Below, one piece after another: positions 27,612 to 37,272 of a DNA stretch of 64,000 bases. Numbering within the stretch: the stretch's first letter is position 1; each line of letters opens with the position of its first letter. The translations under genes and the position numbers were made by a program. Source of the DNA: Noviherbaspirillum saxi (GTDB lineage: Bacteria > Pseudomonadota > Gammaproteobacteria > Burkholderiales > Burkholderiaceae_D); NCBI RefSeq assembly GCF_003591035.1, contig NZ_QYUO01000002.1, positions 62,001-126,000 on the forward strand, read 5' to 3'. The notes under the pieces are model-generated. The model was not told the origin of the DNA. It searched no databases and was given only the letters and a program-made list of their open reading frames with translations.

Positions 27612-27881
27612 TCAGGAACCGGAGCGCATGAAATCCGGCGTCAACACGACAGCGGAGCCGGCCGGATCCGCACTCTTGGACGGCGCTTTGCGCGGCGATA
27701 CCTGCCGGCTGCGTACACGCCGGGAAAAAGCGGTGATGAATGCCGCATAGCCATTCGATCCCGGGCGGATACCTTCCTGCGCCGCCTTGATGATTCCCAT
27801 CTCGAACGTGTCGTCCAAGTCATACGCAAGGTCGCCTTTGTCCCATGCGGATTCGTCGCGATGTACTAACTTCGGTTGCAT
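27612..27881 (-). CDS. Hypothetical protein
   Basis: 89-residue polar protein beginning MQPKLVHRDESAWDKGDLAYDLDDTFEMGIIKAAQEGIRPGSNGYAAFITAFSRRVRS. No domain recognised. The acidic-then-basic layout and short size suggest a small regulatory or structural role, but nothing is firm. The open frame extends 30 codons upstream, but ATG 27881 starts the region with good coding character. A terminator follows downstream. Confidence 0.55.
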   Translation of the reverse strand: MQPKLVHRDESAWDKGDLAYDLDDTFEMGIIKAAQEGIRPGSNGYAAFITAFSRRVRSRQVSPRKAPSKSADPAGSAVVLTPDFMRSGS

Positions 27882-28130
27882 TTTATTTCCCAATATAAGA
27901 CAGATGAATTCTTGGACCACGCTGTGCTTGCAGCGTCGCGCGCTGTAGTCAACTTTACTCGCGCCTGACATGCATGTTCAAGCATTGCTTGAGAGAGTTT
28001 TCAGATTCGTCAGAGGCATACAACAAGCTTTGCAAGCTGACATTGCAATCGTTGCCAAGTATGCATTGCACACGCACGCATGTTGCGAATGATCCCTTGA
28101 TTCAGCTCTACACCCAGATCGAGAGTCGAT

Positions 28131-28182
28131 CATATGGTGTGCATATGGCGTGCATATGCAAGCGCAACCTGAAACGCATATG
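28131..28182. repeat. CATATG sites repeated at 11-bp spacing
   Basis: CATATG occurs at 28131, 28142 and 28153, exactly 11 bp apart (CATATGGTGTG, CATATGGCGTG, CATATGC), with a fourth copy at 28177. Each is palindromic and the first three are in helical phase, as expected for cooperative operator sites. They lie at the 5' end of the GNAT gene. Confidence 0.55.
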
Positions 28183-29346
28183 ACGTTACACCACGACAAG
28201 ATGAACGTTGAAATTTCGAGTAAACCCGCGCAAGACTGCTCCGCCTCTCACCCCCCTCTCCCACGCCATGAAAGTTCTCTGACCGAAAATGGCGTGCCGA
28301 GTTTTGCGGAAGTTGAATTGGACCGTCTTTACGGATCGCTATATTCGTCGCTATCGCATTTCCGTACTTGCGACAATCTTGACGGCGTCAATACCTACGT
28401 TGCGCGTGAAGGCTCACGCGTGAGCGCAATTTTTCTGTATCGGGTTGCAGGAAAATCCATACAAGTGATCAATGAAGGCATGCGCTTGAGCGCCGAGGAC
28501 GTCAGCCGCTTTTGCGACGCGCTGTTCGCGCGATATGGGCGCAATGTCAATGTCAGCTTTCATGCGGTACAGATAGACGGGCCTGTACTGCCTTTTACGC
28601 AACAACGATTTTTCTGTACCGAAGATTTTGTCGCGACACTGCCGGACAGCGCCGACGCTTATCTGGCTTCCCTCGGCAGTGCGACCCGCAAGAATATCAA
28701 GCGGCACAAGAACCGCCTCGAACGCGCGTTTCCCGATTTGCAATACCGACTCGATGCAAAAGAAGCGGCAAAGGAAGAAGACGTGCGCGACGTCATCGCG
28801 CTCAACCGCATCCGTATGGCGCAAAAGAGCCAGGCCTCCTTTATCGATGAAGACGAAACGCAACGGATTCTGCGCATAGTCCGCGCCTGCGGCAAGGTGT
28901 TCAGCGTCAGGATCGATGGCAGGCTGGCCGCAGGCGCCATCGTGCTCCAGATCGGCGACAGCGTCATTTCGAAAGTCAATGCGCACGACGCGCGGTATGA
29001 CGACTATCGGCTCGGCATGTTGTGCTGTTACCTCGCCGTGTGTGCGGCGATCGAGTCAGGCGCGAAGCGTTTTCATTTTGGCCACGGCCGCTATGAATAC
29101 AAGACCGCCTTGCTGGGCAAACATGAATACTATGACCATGTGGCGATATACCGTTCCAGGCTGCATATGTTGCTGCATGCCCGGCAGGCCACACGTATTG
29201 CGTACGACGGATATCGTTTCGAGGCTTCACGCTGGCTTCTTGACAGGATAGACACCGGCGACGGGCAAGGCTGGGCGCTACTGCGCCAGGCGCTTGCCGT
29301 ATGGCGCTCACGCAAGCATCGTCACGGCTCCCGGCTAACGGCCTGA
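28180..29346 (+). CDS. GNAT/FemAB-type N-acyltransferase (CelD/BcsL-like)
   Basis: 388 residues. The C-terminal two-thirds match the Acetyltransf_6 (CelD/BcsL) fold: YLASLGSATRKNIKRHKNRLERAF, then VDARLAAGAIVLQIGDSVISKVNAHDARYDDYRLGMLCCYLAVCAAIESGAKRFHFGHGRYEYKTALLG, typical of proteins in exopolysaccharide or envelope pathways. Acceptor unknown. Starts at 28150 (GTG), 28180 or 28201 are all in frame and none has a clear ribosome-binding site; 28180 lies just past the CATATG array. Single gene. Confidence 0.78.
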   Translation: MTLHHDKMNVEISSKPAQDCSASHPPLPRHESSLTENGVPSFAEVELDRLYGSLYSSLSHFRTCDNLDGVNTYVAREGSRVSAIFLYRVAGKSIQVINEGMRLSAEDVSRFCDALFARYGRNVNVSFHAVQIDGPVLPFTQQRFFCTEDFVATLPDSADAYLASLGSATRKNIKRHKNRLERAFPDLQYRLDAKEAAKEEDVRDVIALNRIRMAQKSQASFIDEDETQRILRIVRACGKVFSVRIDGRLAAGAIVLQIGDSVISKVNAHDARYDDYRLGMLCCYLAVCAAIESGAKRFHFGHGRYEYKTALLGKHEYYDHVAIYRSRLHMLLHARQATRIAYDGYRFEASRWLLDRIDTGDGQGWALLRQALAVWRSRKHRHGSRLTA

Positions 29347-29405
29347 TCGACAGAAAATTACGATTGCCCTGCGCTTTACGGTCGCGCTATCCACCTTCGC
29401 TGGTA

Positions 29406-31715
29406 TCACCCATGCACCGGAGCACGCAGCGCCGATACGTCCGCCACTGCCACAGCCGTCATGTTGACAATGCGGCGCGAAGTGGCGGCCGGATTGAGAA
29501 TATGTACCGGTTTCGCACTTCCCAGCAGAATGGGACCGACGGTTACACCGTAACCGCCGGTGATTTTCAGCAGATTGAATGCAATATTGGCGGCATCAAG
29601 CGATGGCATGATGAGCAAATTGGCGCTGCCGTTCATCTTTGTGCCCGGAAGGAAATGGCGCCGCACATCCTCGACCAGCGCGGCATCGCCCTGCAGTTCG
29701 CCTTCGACGTCCAGGGCCGGGGCGATGCCAGCAAGAAGGTCACGCGCCGCCCGCATCTTGCGTGCCGATGGTCGATCCGACGAGCCGAACATGGAGTGCG
29801 ACAACATCGCAACTTTCGGCTGGATGCCGAAACGCTGGATTTCGGCTGCGGCAAGCCTGGTGATCGCGGCAAGTTCTTCCGCCGTTGGATCGTCGTTGAC
29901 ATAGGTATCGGCGATGAACAGCGTGTATTTTTCCAGCATTAGCGCATTCATGGTGGCAAACACGCTGGCGCCCGGCGCAAGGCCGATCACATCGCGGACA
30001 TGCTCGAGATGGGCATCGAAACGACCTACGGTGCCGCACAGCAGCGCGTCCGCGTCGCCCATATGGACCAGCATCGCTCCGATCAGGGTGTTTGAGCGAC
30101 GCAGCGCGGTTTTTGCCATGTCCGGCGTCACGCCATAGCGTCCGCGCAATTCGTGATAGGCCTCGTGGTAGGCGCGATAACGGGGATCGTTTTCCGGATC
30201 GACCAGTTCGACATCGACGCCGGGTTTCAGGCGCAGACCGGCCTTCTTGATGCGCATTTCGATCACGCGCGGGCGACCGATCAGGATAGGCTTGGCCAAT
30301 CCCTCATCGATCACGGTCTGCACCGCGCGCAATACCCTTTCCTCCTCGGCTTCGGCATACGCCACGCGCTGCGGCGCTGCCTTCGCCGCCGAAAATACCG
30401 GCTTCATCATCAGGCCGGTGTAATACACCAAATGGCTGAGATGCTGGCGATAGGCTTCCAGGTCCTGTATCGGCCGTGTCGCAACGCCCGACTCCTGCGC
30501 GGCGCGGGCCACCGCCGGGGCAATCTTTTCGATCAAACGCTGATCGAAGGGTTTGGGAATGATGTATTCCGGTCCAAAGCTCAGTTCCTGACCCGCGTAA
30601 GCGGTCGCCACCGCATCGTTGGTTTCGGCTTCCGCCAGGTCGGCGATGGCTTTCACGCAAGCCAGCTTCATTTCTTCGGTAATCTTGGTGGCGCCGCAAT
30701 CCAGTGCGCCGCGGAAGATATAGGGAAAGCACAGTACATTGTTAACCTGGTTCGGATAATCCGACCGGCCAGTCGCAATGATGCAGTCGGGCCGCGCCGC
30801 CTTGGCGACTTCCGGGCGGATCTCGGGTTCCGGATTGGCAAGCGCAAGAATGATAGGCCGGCTTGCCATGGTCTTGACCATATCGCCGGTCAGCACGCCC
30901 GCCGTCGAGCATCCAAGGAAAACGTCCGCATCAGCCACGATATCGGCCAAGCCGCGCGCTTCCGTTTGCTGCGCATAGCGCGCCTTGTTTTCTTCCATCC
31001 TTGCATCGCGGCCAACGTAAATGACGCCCTTCGAATCGGCGACATAAATGTTTTCCCGCTTCACGCCCAGGCTGACCATGGTATCGAGACAGGCAATGGC
31101 GGCTGCGCCAGCGCCGGAAACCGCGATGCGGACCGAGCCGATCTGCTTGCCGACGACCTTCAGGCCATTCAGCAGCGCCGCTGCCGAAATGATTGCCGTG
31201 CCATGCTGATCGTCATGGAACACCGGAATGTTCATCCGCTCGCGCAGCTTCTTTTCAATATAGAAACATTCAGGCGCTTTGATATCTTCCAGGTTGATGC
31301 CGCCTACCGTGGGTTCCAGCATGGCGATGGCATCGACCAGCTTGTCGGCGTCGTGTTCGGCCAATTCGATGTCGAATACGTCGATTCCTGCAAATTTCTT
31401 GAAGAGGCAGCCCTTGCCCTCCATCACCGGCTTGCCGGCAAGCGGGCCGATATCCCCCAGACCAAGCACGGCCGTGCCATTCGTGATCACGGCGACCAGA
31501 TTGCCGCGCGACGTGTATTCGGCAGCCATGGCGGGATCGCGAGCGATTTCTTCGCACGCGTACGCGACGCCGGGCGAATAGGCCAGGGAAAGATCGCGCT
31601 GGTTCGATAGCGCCTTGGTGGCGTTGACCTGTATTTTCCCGCGGGTAGGACTGCGGTGGTATTCCAGCGCAGCATCGCGCAATTGTGCATCCATGGTGGA
31701 TTTGGTATCGGTCAT
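29406..31715 (-). CDS. maeB: NADP-dependent malic enzyme, malic-PTA fusion type
   Basis: 769-residue cytosolic enzyme: malate + NADP+ to pyruvate + CO2 + NADPH. Residues 1-430 are the malic domain ([50 protein letters not shown]). From about 440 a phosphotransacetylase-like domain follows ([37 protein letters not shown]), which is regulatory in MaeB. Length is typical. The start MTDTKST at 31715 is chosen; the open frame continues upstream without coding character. Confidence 0.95.
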   Translation of the reverse strand: MTDTKSTMDAQLRDAALEYHRSPTRGKIQVNATKALSNQRDLSLAYSPGVAYACEEIARDPAMAAEYTSRGNLVAVITNGTAVLGLGDIGPLAGKPVMEGKGCLFKKFAGIDVFDIELAEHDADKLVDAIAMLEPTVGGINLEDIKAPECFYIEKKLRERMNIPVFHDDQHGTAIISAAALLNGLKVVGKQIGSVRIAVSGAGAAAIACLDTMVSLGVKRENIYVADSKGVIYVGRDARMEENKARYAQQTEARGLADIVADADVFLGCSTAGVLTGDMVKTMASRPIILALANPEPEIRPEVAKAARPDCIIATGRSDYPNQVNNVLCFPYIFRGALDCGATKITEEMKLACVKAIADLAEAETNDAVATAYAGQELSFGPEYIIPKPFDQRLIEKIAPAVARAAQESGVATRPIQDLEAYRQHLSHLVYYTGLMMKPVFSAAKAAPQRVAYAEAEEERVLRAVQTVIDEGLAKPILIGRPRVIEMRIKKAGLRLKPGVDVELVDPENDPRYRAYHEAYHELRGRYGVTPDMAKTALRRSNTLIGAMLVHMGDADALLCGTVGRFDAHLEHVRDVIGLAPGASVFATMNALMLEKYTLFIADTYVNDDPTAEELAAITRLAAAEIQRFGIQPKVAMLSHSMFGSSDRPSARKMRAARDLLAGIAPALDVEGELQGDAALVEDVRRHFLPGTKMNGSANLLIMPSLDAANIAFNLLKITGGYGVTVGPILLGSAKPVHILNPAATSRRIVNMTAVAVADVSALRAPVHG

Positions 31716-31791
31716 GTCAGTCAGATAAGTGTGCGGTGGAGGAAGGATGACATCGCCACACGCTCCTTTCCTGTCGAACACGCCGCCCGGA

Positions 31792-32580
31792 CTAGCGGTC
31801 TGAAGCGGTGGCATCGACTTGCCAGACCACTTCCAATTCCACCCGGATCGAGCGCGCGAGCCCGTCAAGATCGGGAAACAGCGTCGCGTTGGTAATATTC
31901 ATCCGGTACAAGGCTTTCATTGCCTGCTCCCGCATGGTTTGCGATAGCACAAGCTTTTTGATGAGACTGCCATCGACGCGGTACTCATCCAGGATTTGAT
32001 TCAGCGATTTGTCGAGAACGCCTGGCACTACCATGGTTCCGGACTGGGCGACCAGACGCCGGTCCATTTCCTCGGGTTCGCCTATCCATAGTAGATCAGC
32101 ATTGTTTTGCAGGAAATAGCGCTCGAAATTGTGATCACGCCTGGGATCGATCTTGTCGCGACTCAATCCGGGGGCGCTGGCCGGCATCGCGGTCCACAGT
32201 TTCGGCGTGTTGAGCGCATACACCGCCGCATCTCCCACGGCGTTTTCGAGCGCAAAAAAGGCAGCCACGAACGGCGACTTGGTAAAGTCGAGCAAACGGG
32301 TCGGCGCGCCGTGGTGCTGCATCAACGCCAGGCAACGCAGATCGTTGTCCAGCACGCCGGGATCCAGCAGGTAATTGTGCGCCTTGCGCCGGAAAATGCG
32401 GATCGCGCGCTCTTCGCGGCTGCGCCAGGTGCTGCGGTCGGGAATAAAGGCATTCAGATAGCGCGACAGGGAACTCAGCAGCGCCCAGCGTGCATCCTGC
32501 TGTCCGCGAAAGGCCCAGCCATCCAGTTCGGACGAGAGCGCGACGAATTCATTCCAGTTTGTAACGAGAATCTCTTCCAA
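31792..32580 (-). CDS. FRG-domain protein
   Basis: 262-residue protein with an FRG domain: WAFRGQQDARWALLSSLSR gives the name motif, followed by CLALMQHHGAPTRLLDFTKSPFVAAFFALE. FRG proteins are often found in defence islands and some cell-envelope loci; activity is unknown. The start is taken as TTG at 32580 because AAGGAG sits 5 bp upstream (complement of 32586-32591); the ATG 43 codons earlier lies beyond this strong site. Transcribed away from rpoD. Confidence 0.78.
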   Translation of the reverse strand: MEEILVTNWNEFVALSSELDGWAFRGQQDARWALLSSLSRYLNAFIPDRSTWRSREERAIRIFRRKAHNYLLDPGVLDNDLRCLALMQHHGAPTRLLDFTKSPFVAAFFALENAVGDAAVYALNTPKLWTAMPASAPGLSRDKIDPRRDHNFERYFLQNNADLLWIGEPEEMDRRLVAQSGTMVVPGVLDKSLNQILDEYRVDGSLIKKLVLSQTMREQAMKALYRMNITNATLFPDLDGLARSIRVELEVVWQVDATASDR

Positions 32581-32931
32581 GTACGCTCCTTTGCGGCCCG
32601 AAGGGAACCAGCGCGAGGTTGCGCGATCCGATGATTTTAAATTTGATGCCGCGCCGTGAAGATTTCTTAAAAGACCAATATAATACGCCCCCTGCTCTAC
32701 CGACTGCATCGAGTTCCATCTCAGCCCGCTGTCGTGAACCGGGCTTGATTTTCTGCTGCAGTATCACACTTATTTCATCCGAATTTGAACACCCTGAACA
32801 TCGACAAGTAGTCATGACAGCATGGCGGAAGTGCCCGCGTGCGGTTTTTCAGCGCGCCGCTCTACCGTGCCATGGCGGAATCGACCCAGGTCGCGCCCAT
32901 GATGTGTTCTTTGTTGCCCCTTGATTACGCA
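32581..32931 (+). promoter_or_regulatory. rpoD promoter and leader region
   Basis: A perfect -10 TATAAT at 32679-32684 faces rpoD, with a weak -35 (GTGAAG at 32656, 17 bp away). The transcript would have a leader of about 240 nt, including the hairpin AGCCCG / CGGGCT (32723-32745) followed by TGATTTTC, a possible attenuator. No gene is seen in this 351-bp stretch. Confidence 0.5.
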
Positions 32932-35532
32932 ATGACAAAGCCTGCCAAGACCCTGACTCTGACTGCAAAACCCCGTAAAGACACTGCTTCGGCTCCCACT
33001 CTGGTGAGGACCGTCACGCATGCGCTCGACCCGGAACAAACCCCGACCACGGTCAAGGTTGTGACCAAACGTTCGCGCCTGTTGCCTGGCGTCGCGCAGA
33101 GCGAGCCGGACCCGACCTCGCATGGCAGCGCGGACGCGGCCGCCCCCAACGTCGAGACGGCAGAAATGCCGGCGGCACCGGCGCCCAAAGTCACGGTCGT
33201 GGTGCGCAAGGCGATACCGAAACCGGTGACCGCGCCCGCGCAGGAAATCGCGGCTGCAGGCGCGGATGAGATCAGCGCGTCTGCTGCGACCCCAGTGCTT
33301 GCTTCGGAGTCCGCGCCGGTACCGGAAACCGCAGCGCCTGCCGCACCGAAGGCCAAGGTGGTTCGCCGCAAGCCCGTCGCCGAATCGGGCACGGCGGCAG
33401 TATCGAAGCCGGCTGCACCGGTATCGGCCCCATCGCCTGCCGAGCCCGTGGACATCAACACTATAGATACGTCCGGCTATTCGCTTCCTGCAGTCAAAGT
33501 ACCGGCGCGACGCGGTCGCCGTCCCTCCGAATACCGCCCGGAGCAGGACGAAGTCGCGGCGCTCAATGCAGTCGAGCGCGCTGAAATCAATGCTGCCCGC
33601 AAGGCACGCGATCGCCGCACCGGCAAGGATGCCGTCGAATCCGGCATGAGCGAAGCCGAACTGGCGGTGCGCCGCCAGCAGGTCGCCGCCCTGGTCCGCT
33701 TCGGCAAGGAGCGCGGTTACCTGACGCATGCGGAAATCTATGACCACCTGCCGGAAGAGTCGACCAGGCAGGAAGTGATCGAAGGCTTGATCTCGACCCT
33801 GGGGGATATGGGCATCACCGTCTACGAACAGGCGCCCGATGCGGAAACCCTGCTGCTGTCCGATAACGTCGCGACCGCCGCCAGCGACGACGATGCCGAA
33901 GCCGCGGTCGCCACGGCACTGTCGACAGTGGATGCCGATTTCGGCCGTACCACCGACCCGGTGCGGATGTATATGCGCGAAATGGCGTCCGTGCCTTTGC
34001 TGACCCGTCAGGGTGAAATCGATATCGCGCGCCGCATCGAAGCCGGTTTCAAGGACATGATGCAGGCGGTGTCCGCCTGCCCGACCACGATTGCCGAAAT
34101 CCTGGCGCATGCGGACAAGATCCGCAACGAAGAAGCGCCGATCGACGAACTGGTCGATAACCTGATCGATCCCAATACTTCCGACGACCTGCCGGTCGTC
34201 GCTGCGGCGGCCGAGGAAACCGACGAAGACGAACTCGACGACGACCTCGACGATGAAGACGAAGAAGAAAGCAGCACCAGCACTGGCGGAGCCGCCAGCA
34301 TGTCGGAAGATCAGTTGGGCGACATGCGCAGGAAAGCGCTGGAAAAGTTTGCCATCGTGGCCACTGAGTTCCAGAACATGCAGGCAGCGCGCGAAAGCGA
34401 AGGCTACAACTCGCCGGCTTACCTGAAGGCGCAGCAAACCGTGGCGCAGGAATTGCTGGGTATGCGCTTTTCCGCCAAGCTGGTCGAAAAGCTGTGCGAT
34501 ATGCTGCGCGCCCGCGTCGATGAAGTGCGCCAGATCGAAAAGCGGATTCTTGACGTTGTGGTCAACAAATGCGGCATGCCGCGCGGCCATTTCATCAGCG
34601 TCTTCCCGGGCAAGGAAACCGACCTGGAATGGATAGACCGGGAAGCCGATCGCGAGCAGGCGTATGCTCCTGTACTGCGCCGCAACAGCCCGGCCGTGAA
34701 GGAATATCAAAAAAAACTGATCGACCTGCAGGCCGCTGCCGGCGTGCCGTTGGCCGAGCTGCGCAAGATCAACAAGCAGATGACCACGGCAGAAATGCGC
34801 GCACGTCAGGCCAAGCGCGAAATGACCGAAGCCAATCTGCGACTGGTGATCTCAATTGCGAAGAAATACGTCAATCGCGGTTTGCAGTTCCTCGATCTGA
34901 TCCAGGAAGGCAACATCGGCTTGTTGAAAGCAGTGGACAAGTTCGAATACCGTCGCGGTTACAAGTTTTCGACGTATGCGACATGGTGGATCCGACAGGC
35001 GATCACGCGCGCCATCGCCGACCAGGCACGCACGATCCGCGTGCCGGTACACATGATCGAAACGATCAATAAGATGAATCGCATCTCGCGCCAGATTCTG
35101 ATGGAAACCGGCTCCGAGCCGGACCTGCCGACGCTGGCCGCCAAGATGGATCTGCCGGAAAAGAAGCTGCGCGAAATCATGAAGATCGCGAAGGAACCGG
35201 TGTCGATGGATATGCCGATGGGCGACGACGGCGATTCCCAGCTTGGCGATTTCATCGAAGACAGCACGACGCTGGCACCGGCCGATGCGGCGATGCATGC
35301 CTCCATGCGCAACGTGATCCGCGATGTGCTGGATTCCCTGCCGGCGCGCGAAGCCAAGGTATTGCGCATGCGTTACGGCATCGACATGACCAGCGATGCG
35401 ACGCTGGAAGAAGTGGGCAAGCAATTCGATGTCACCCGCGAGCGTATCCGCCAGATCGAAAACAAGGCGATGAACAAACTGCGTCACGCCTCGCGCGCTG
35501 ACCGCCTCAAGACCTTCCTGGAAAGCGATTAA
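32932..35532 (+). CDS. rpoD: RNA polymerase primary sigma factor RpoD (sigma-70)
   Basis: About 866 residues. A long Ala/Pro/Val-rich basic N-terminal extension (to about residue 190) precedes region 1.1. Then come region 1.2 ([10 protein letters not shown]), a non-conserved region with an acidic run ([20 protein letters not shown]), regions 2.1-2.4 ([22 protein letters not shown]) with DNA-melting aromatics, region 3, and region 4 ([20 protein letters not shown]). ATG 32932 is chosen; in-frame ATGs at 32872 and 32899 exist and no strong ribosome-binding site decides. The dnaG and rpsU neighbours found in many bacteria are not here. Confidence 0.96.
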   Translation: MTKPAKTLTLTAKPRKDTASAPTLVRTVTHALDPEQTPTTVKVVTKRSRLLPGVAQSEPDPTSHGSADAAAPNVETAEMPAAPAPKVTVVVRKAIPKPVTAPAQEIAAAGADEISASAATPVLASESAPVPETAAPAAPKAKVVRRKPVAESGTAAVSKPAAPVSAPSPAEPVDINTIDTSGYSLPAVKVPARRGRRPSEYRPEQDEVAALNAVERAEINAARKARDRRTGKDAVESGMSEAELAVRRQQVAALVRFGKERGYLTHAEIYDHLPEESTRQEVIEGLISTLGDMGITVYEQAPDAETLLLSDNVATAASDDDAEAAVATALSTVDADFGRTTDPVRMYMREMASVPLLTRQGEIDIARRIEAGFKDMMQAVSACPTTIAEILAHADKIRNEEAPIDELVDNLIDPNTSDDLPVVAAAAEETDEDELDDDLDDEDEEESSTSTGGAASMSEDQLGDMRRKALEKFAIVATEFQNMQAARESEGYNSPAYLKAQQTVAQELLGMRFSAKLVEKLCDMLRARVDEVRQIEKRILDVVVNKCGMPRGHFISVFPGKETDLEWIDREADREQAYAPVLRRNSPAVKEYQKKLIDLQAAAGVPLAELRKINKQMTTAEMRARQAKREMTEANLRLVISIAKKYVNRGLQFLDLIQEGNIGLLKAVDKFEYRRGYKFSTYATWWIRQAITRAIADQARTIRVPVHMIETINKMNRISRQILMETGSEPDLPTLAAKMDLPEKKLREIMKIAKEPVSMDMPMGDDGDSQLGDFIEDSTTLAPADAAMHASMRNVIRDVLDSLPAREAKVLRMRYGIDMTSDATLEEVGKQFDVTRERIRQIENKAMNKLRHASRADRLKTFLESD

Positions 35533-35557
35533 GAAATACGTTGTTCGCAGAAGTGAA

Positions 35558-35586
35558 AACGGAGCCTGAACGGCTCCGTTTTTTTT
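35558..35586 (+). terminator. rpoD terminator
   Basis: Perfect 9-bp stem AACGGAGCC / GGCTCCGTT with a 5-nt loop and six or more T following. Confidence 0.92.
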
Positions 35587-35672
35587 ACCGGGATGTGTTA
35601 TCGGGCCAGAGGATTGGACGTCGGCTCGGCCACCTTTGTCTGCGTATTCCGGTCGCGGTGATGGGACGAGCT

Positions 35673-36146
35673 CTAACTCGCAGCACAGCGGACATATAGC
35701 AAGCATCCTTCCTCGGTTCGGATTTGGCCGTGCCGCACCCCTTGCGGTGCAAGATGAAATTCGCCGGCACGCAGCGCAATACCTCCAAGATCGACTTCGC
35801 CTTCAAGACATACGCATTCCTCGTCCGTAGGATGCTCATGAGCAGGGAACGAGCTTCCCGGCAGCATTCGATACAAAGTGGCATGCATCTTCTCATTTTC
35901 AAGCAAGCGCTTTTGAAATACGCCACTCACAATTTCGCGCCATTCGCCGTCCTTCTGTAGGACAGTGACAAATGAGTGCGAGTCTTTTGAGTGCGAGTCT
36001 TTTCTTCGCGTCGCAGCCAATGTCCGTTCAAGCAGCGCAGAACGCGTTGCGTCATTCAGCGGCATCAGAGACAGATTGATGAGTATTGCCTCTTCAATAT
36101 CGGCATCTATCACTGGCCTTTCCGTGGATTTGCTATGTCCTGCCAT
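35673..36146 (-). CDS. ChrR-like cupin protein, probable partner of the ECF sigma factor
   Basis: 157-residue protein. The C-terminal half is a cupin barrel: LPGSSFPAHEHPTDEECVCLEGEVDLGGIALRAGEFHLAPQGVRHG, with metal-binding His/Glu. This matches the ChrR cupin domain of ECF11-type anti-sigma factors, but the N-terminal zinc-binding anti-sigma domain is not evident. Its gene overlaps the end of the ECF sigma gene by 14 bp. The tandem SHSKDSHS in the middle comes from a 15-bp direct DNA repeat (GAGTGCGAGTCTTTT twice, near 35974-36003). Confidence 0.78.
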   Translation of the reverse strand: MAGHSKSTERPVIDADIEEAILINLSLMPLNDATRSALLERTLAATRRKDSHSKDSHSFVTVLQKDGEWREIVSGVFQKRLLENEKMHATLYRMLPGSSFPAHEHPTDEECVCLEGEVDLGGIALRAGEFHLAPQGVRHGQIRTEEGCLLYVRCAAS

Positions 36147-36732
36147 GGGAGCACCTCAATGGCTTAAGCTGCGTGCGCAATGTATCTATCGCTGAACGCA
36201 TACGTGTTTTAACTGTGCCAATCGGCATATCAAGATGCATACCTATTTCTGCGTAGGTAAGCCCGCGAAAGAACGCAAGCGCCAGAATTTGCCTGTCGCA
36301 TGGACGCAATGTTTCCAAAACCGCATGCAGAGCCGCCTTTTCTTCTACTGCAGCTAACAGCGACTGCGGGTCCGTATCGGCCGAAGTACCTTCTTTGAGA
36401 ACGTCGTCATCCAGATACACCGCTGTTTTGATTTCGGGATCACGCAATTGCATCAGCGCCTGGCTACGGCATATGACGAGCAACCATGTAATCGCGTTGC
36501 CACGGGCAACATCAAATTGGGCAGCATGCTGCCAGGCATAAAGATAGGTGGAGACCACCACATCCTCAGCTACTGAGGGTATGCCCACAATTCTATGCGC
36601 GAGGCCATACACCATGTCTGCGGTCGACGCATACAGGTTGACGAATGACGCTTCGATCCCCTTTGATGTATCGCTTATCCATTCGGCAAGCTGGACGTTT
36701 TCATCAGCTTTTGGACTGTGCTCCTTGCGCAT
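36133..36732 (-). CDS. ECF-family RNA polymerase sigma factor
   Basis: 199-residue alternative sigma factor. Region 2 (YGLAHRIVGIPSVAEDVVVSTYLYAWQHAAQFDVARGNAITWLLVICRS) and region 4 (DRQILALAFFRGLTYAEIGMHLDMPIGTVKTRMRSAIDTLR) are clear. Start MRKEHSP at 36732 gives the usual length; the open frame extends 163 codons upstream but lacks coding character. It overlaps the cupin gene downstream and is divergent from a DUF4331 gene, so it probably controls both directions. Confidence 0.9.
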   Translation of the reverse strand: MRKEHSPKADENVQLAEWISDTSKGIEASFVNLYASTADMVYGLAHRIVGIPSVAEDVVVSTYLYAWQHAAQFDVARGNAITWLLVICRSQALMQLRDPEIKTAVYLDDDVLKEGTSADTDPQSLLAAVEEKAALHAVLETLRPCDRQILALAFFRGLTYAEIGMHLDMPIGTVKTRMRSAIDTLRTQLKPLRCSHGRT

Positions 36733-37272
36733 TTGTTTGTCTTGACCGGAACGGATGTTTGGAAAGCACGAGCGTATTCGTTTCTGTGGAAGTGCCGATT
36801 GATATGCCCCAACAAGATTCCATGAAAAGAAGCGAAACACTTTTCTGTCGGCCAGTATTGCGCCGGGCAAATTTTCGTGACTTGCGACTTTGATGTTCGT
36901 CAAACAGTCAACGTAATTGCGTTGGATATGAAATCCGATAGTCGTCAGCCTGCATACAGGAAGTATTAGCTCGTCACTTGTCGCGCTGCTTGCCGAGAGC
37001 GGATTGCGTATCGGTGTGAGTGTAGCGAAGCGATCTGCTGCGTTTCCTGGGAGTGAGTGCAAGGCGCCAAGCACAGGCAGGGCAGCCCGCGTAAGGGTGG
37101 TTCCCTGTCGAGCATTGGCAACGCTGCAATCGCCCCAGGCAACGCGGGAGAACCCATACACTGATACGTAATCCGCTCTATATGTCTTACCCGCAATTTC
37201 CCGGGCGCCGGCCCATGACATGGACTCGTGGTGCGATATCGATTCAACCTTTCATCCGATGAGGAGACAAGT
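36733..37272. other. 540-bp divergent intergenic region
   Basis: Lies between the ECF sigma factor gene (minus) and the DUF4331 gene (plus). It must hold both promoters, but no clear ECF-type -35/-10 pair could be fixed by eye. A short palindrome TTTGA-TGTTCG-TCAAA lies at 36889-36904. Nothing else recognised. Confidence 0.4.

Noticed and set aside
30153..31610. 485-codon plus-strand frame opposite maeB
   Set aside because: Antisense to the clear malic enzyme gene, with composition typical of a mirrored frame.
32692..32720. tRNA-like D-arm sequence (GCTCTACCGACTG) upstream of rpoD
   Set aside because: Only a 13-nt resemblance on the minus strand; no anticodon or T-arm follows, so no tRNA can be formed.
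32812..34710. Long minus-strand frame of 632 codons opposite rpoD
   Set aside because: It lies wholly across the rpoD gene, has low-complexity His/Arg/Gly composition and no recognisable domain; it is a shadow of a GC-biased coding strand.
36733..37221. 163-codon N-terminal extension of the ECF sigma factor frame
   Set aside because: No similarity to sigma factors, unusual composition, and it would leave no room for the divergent promoters.
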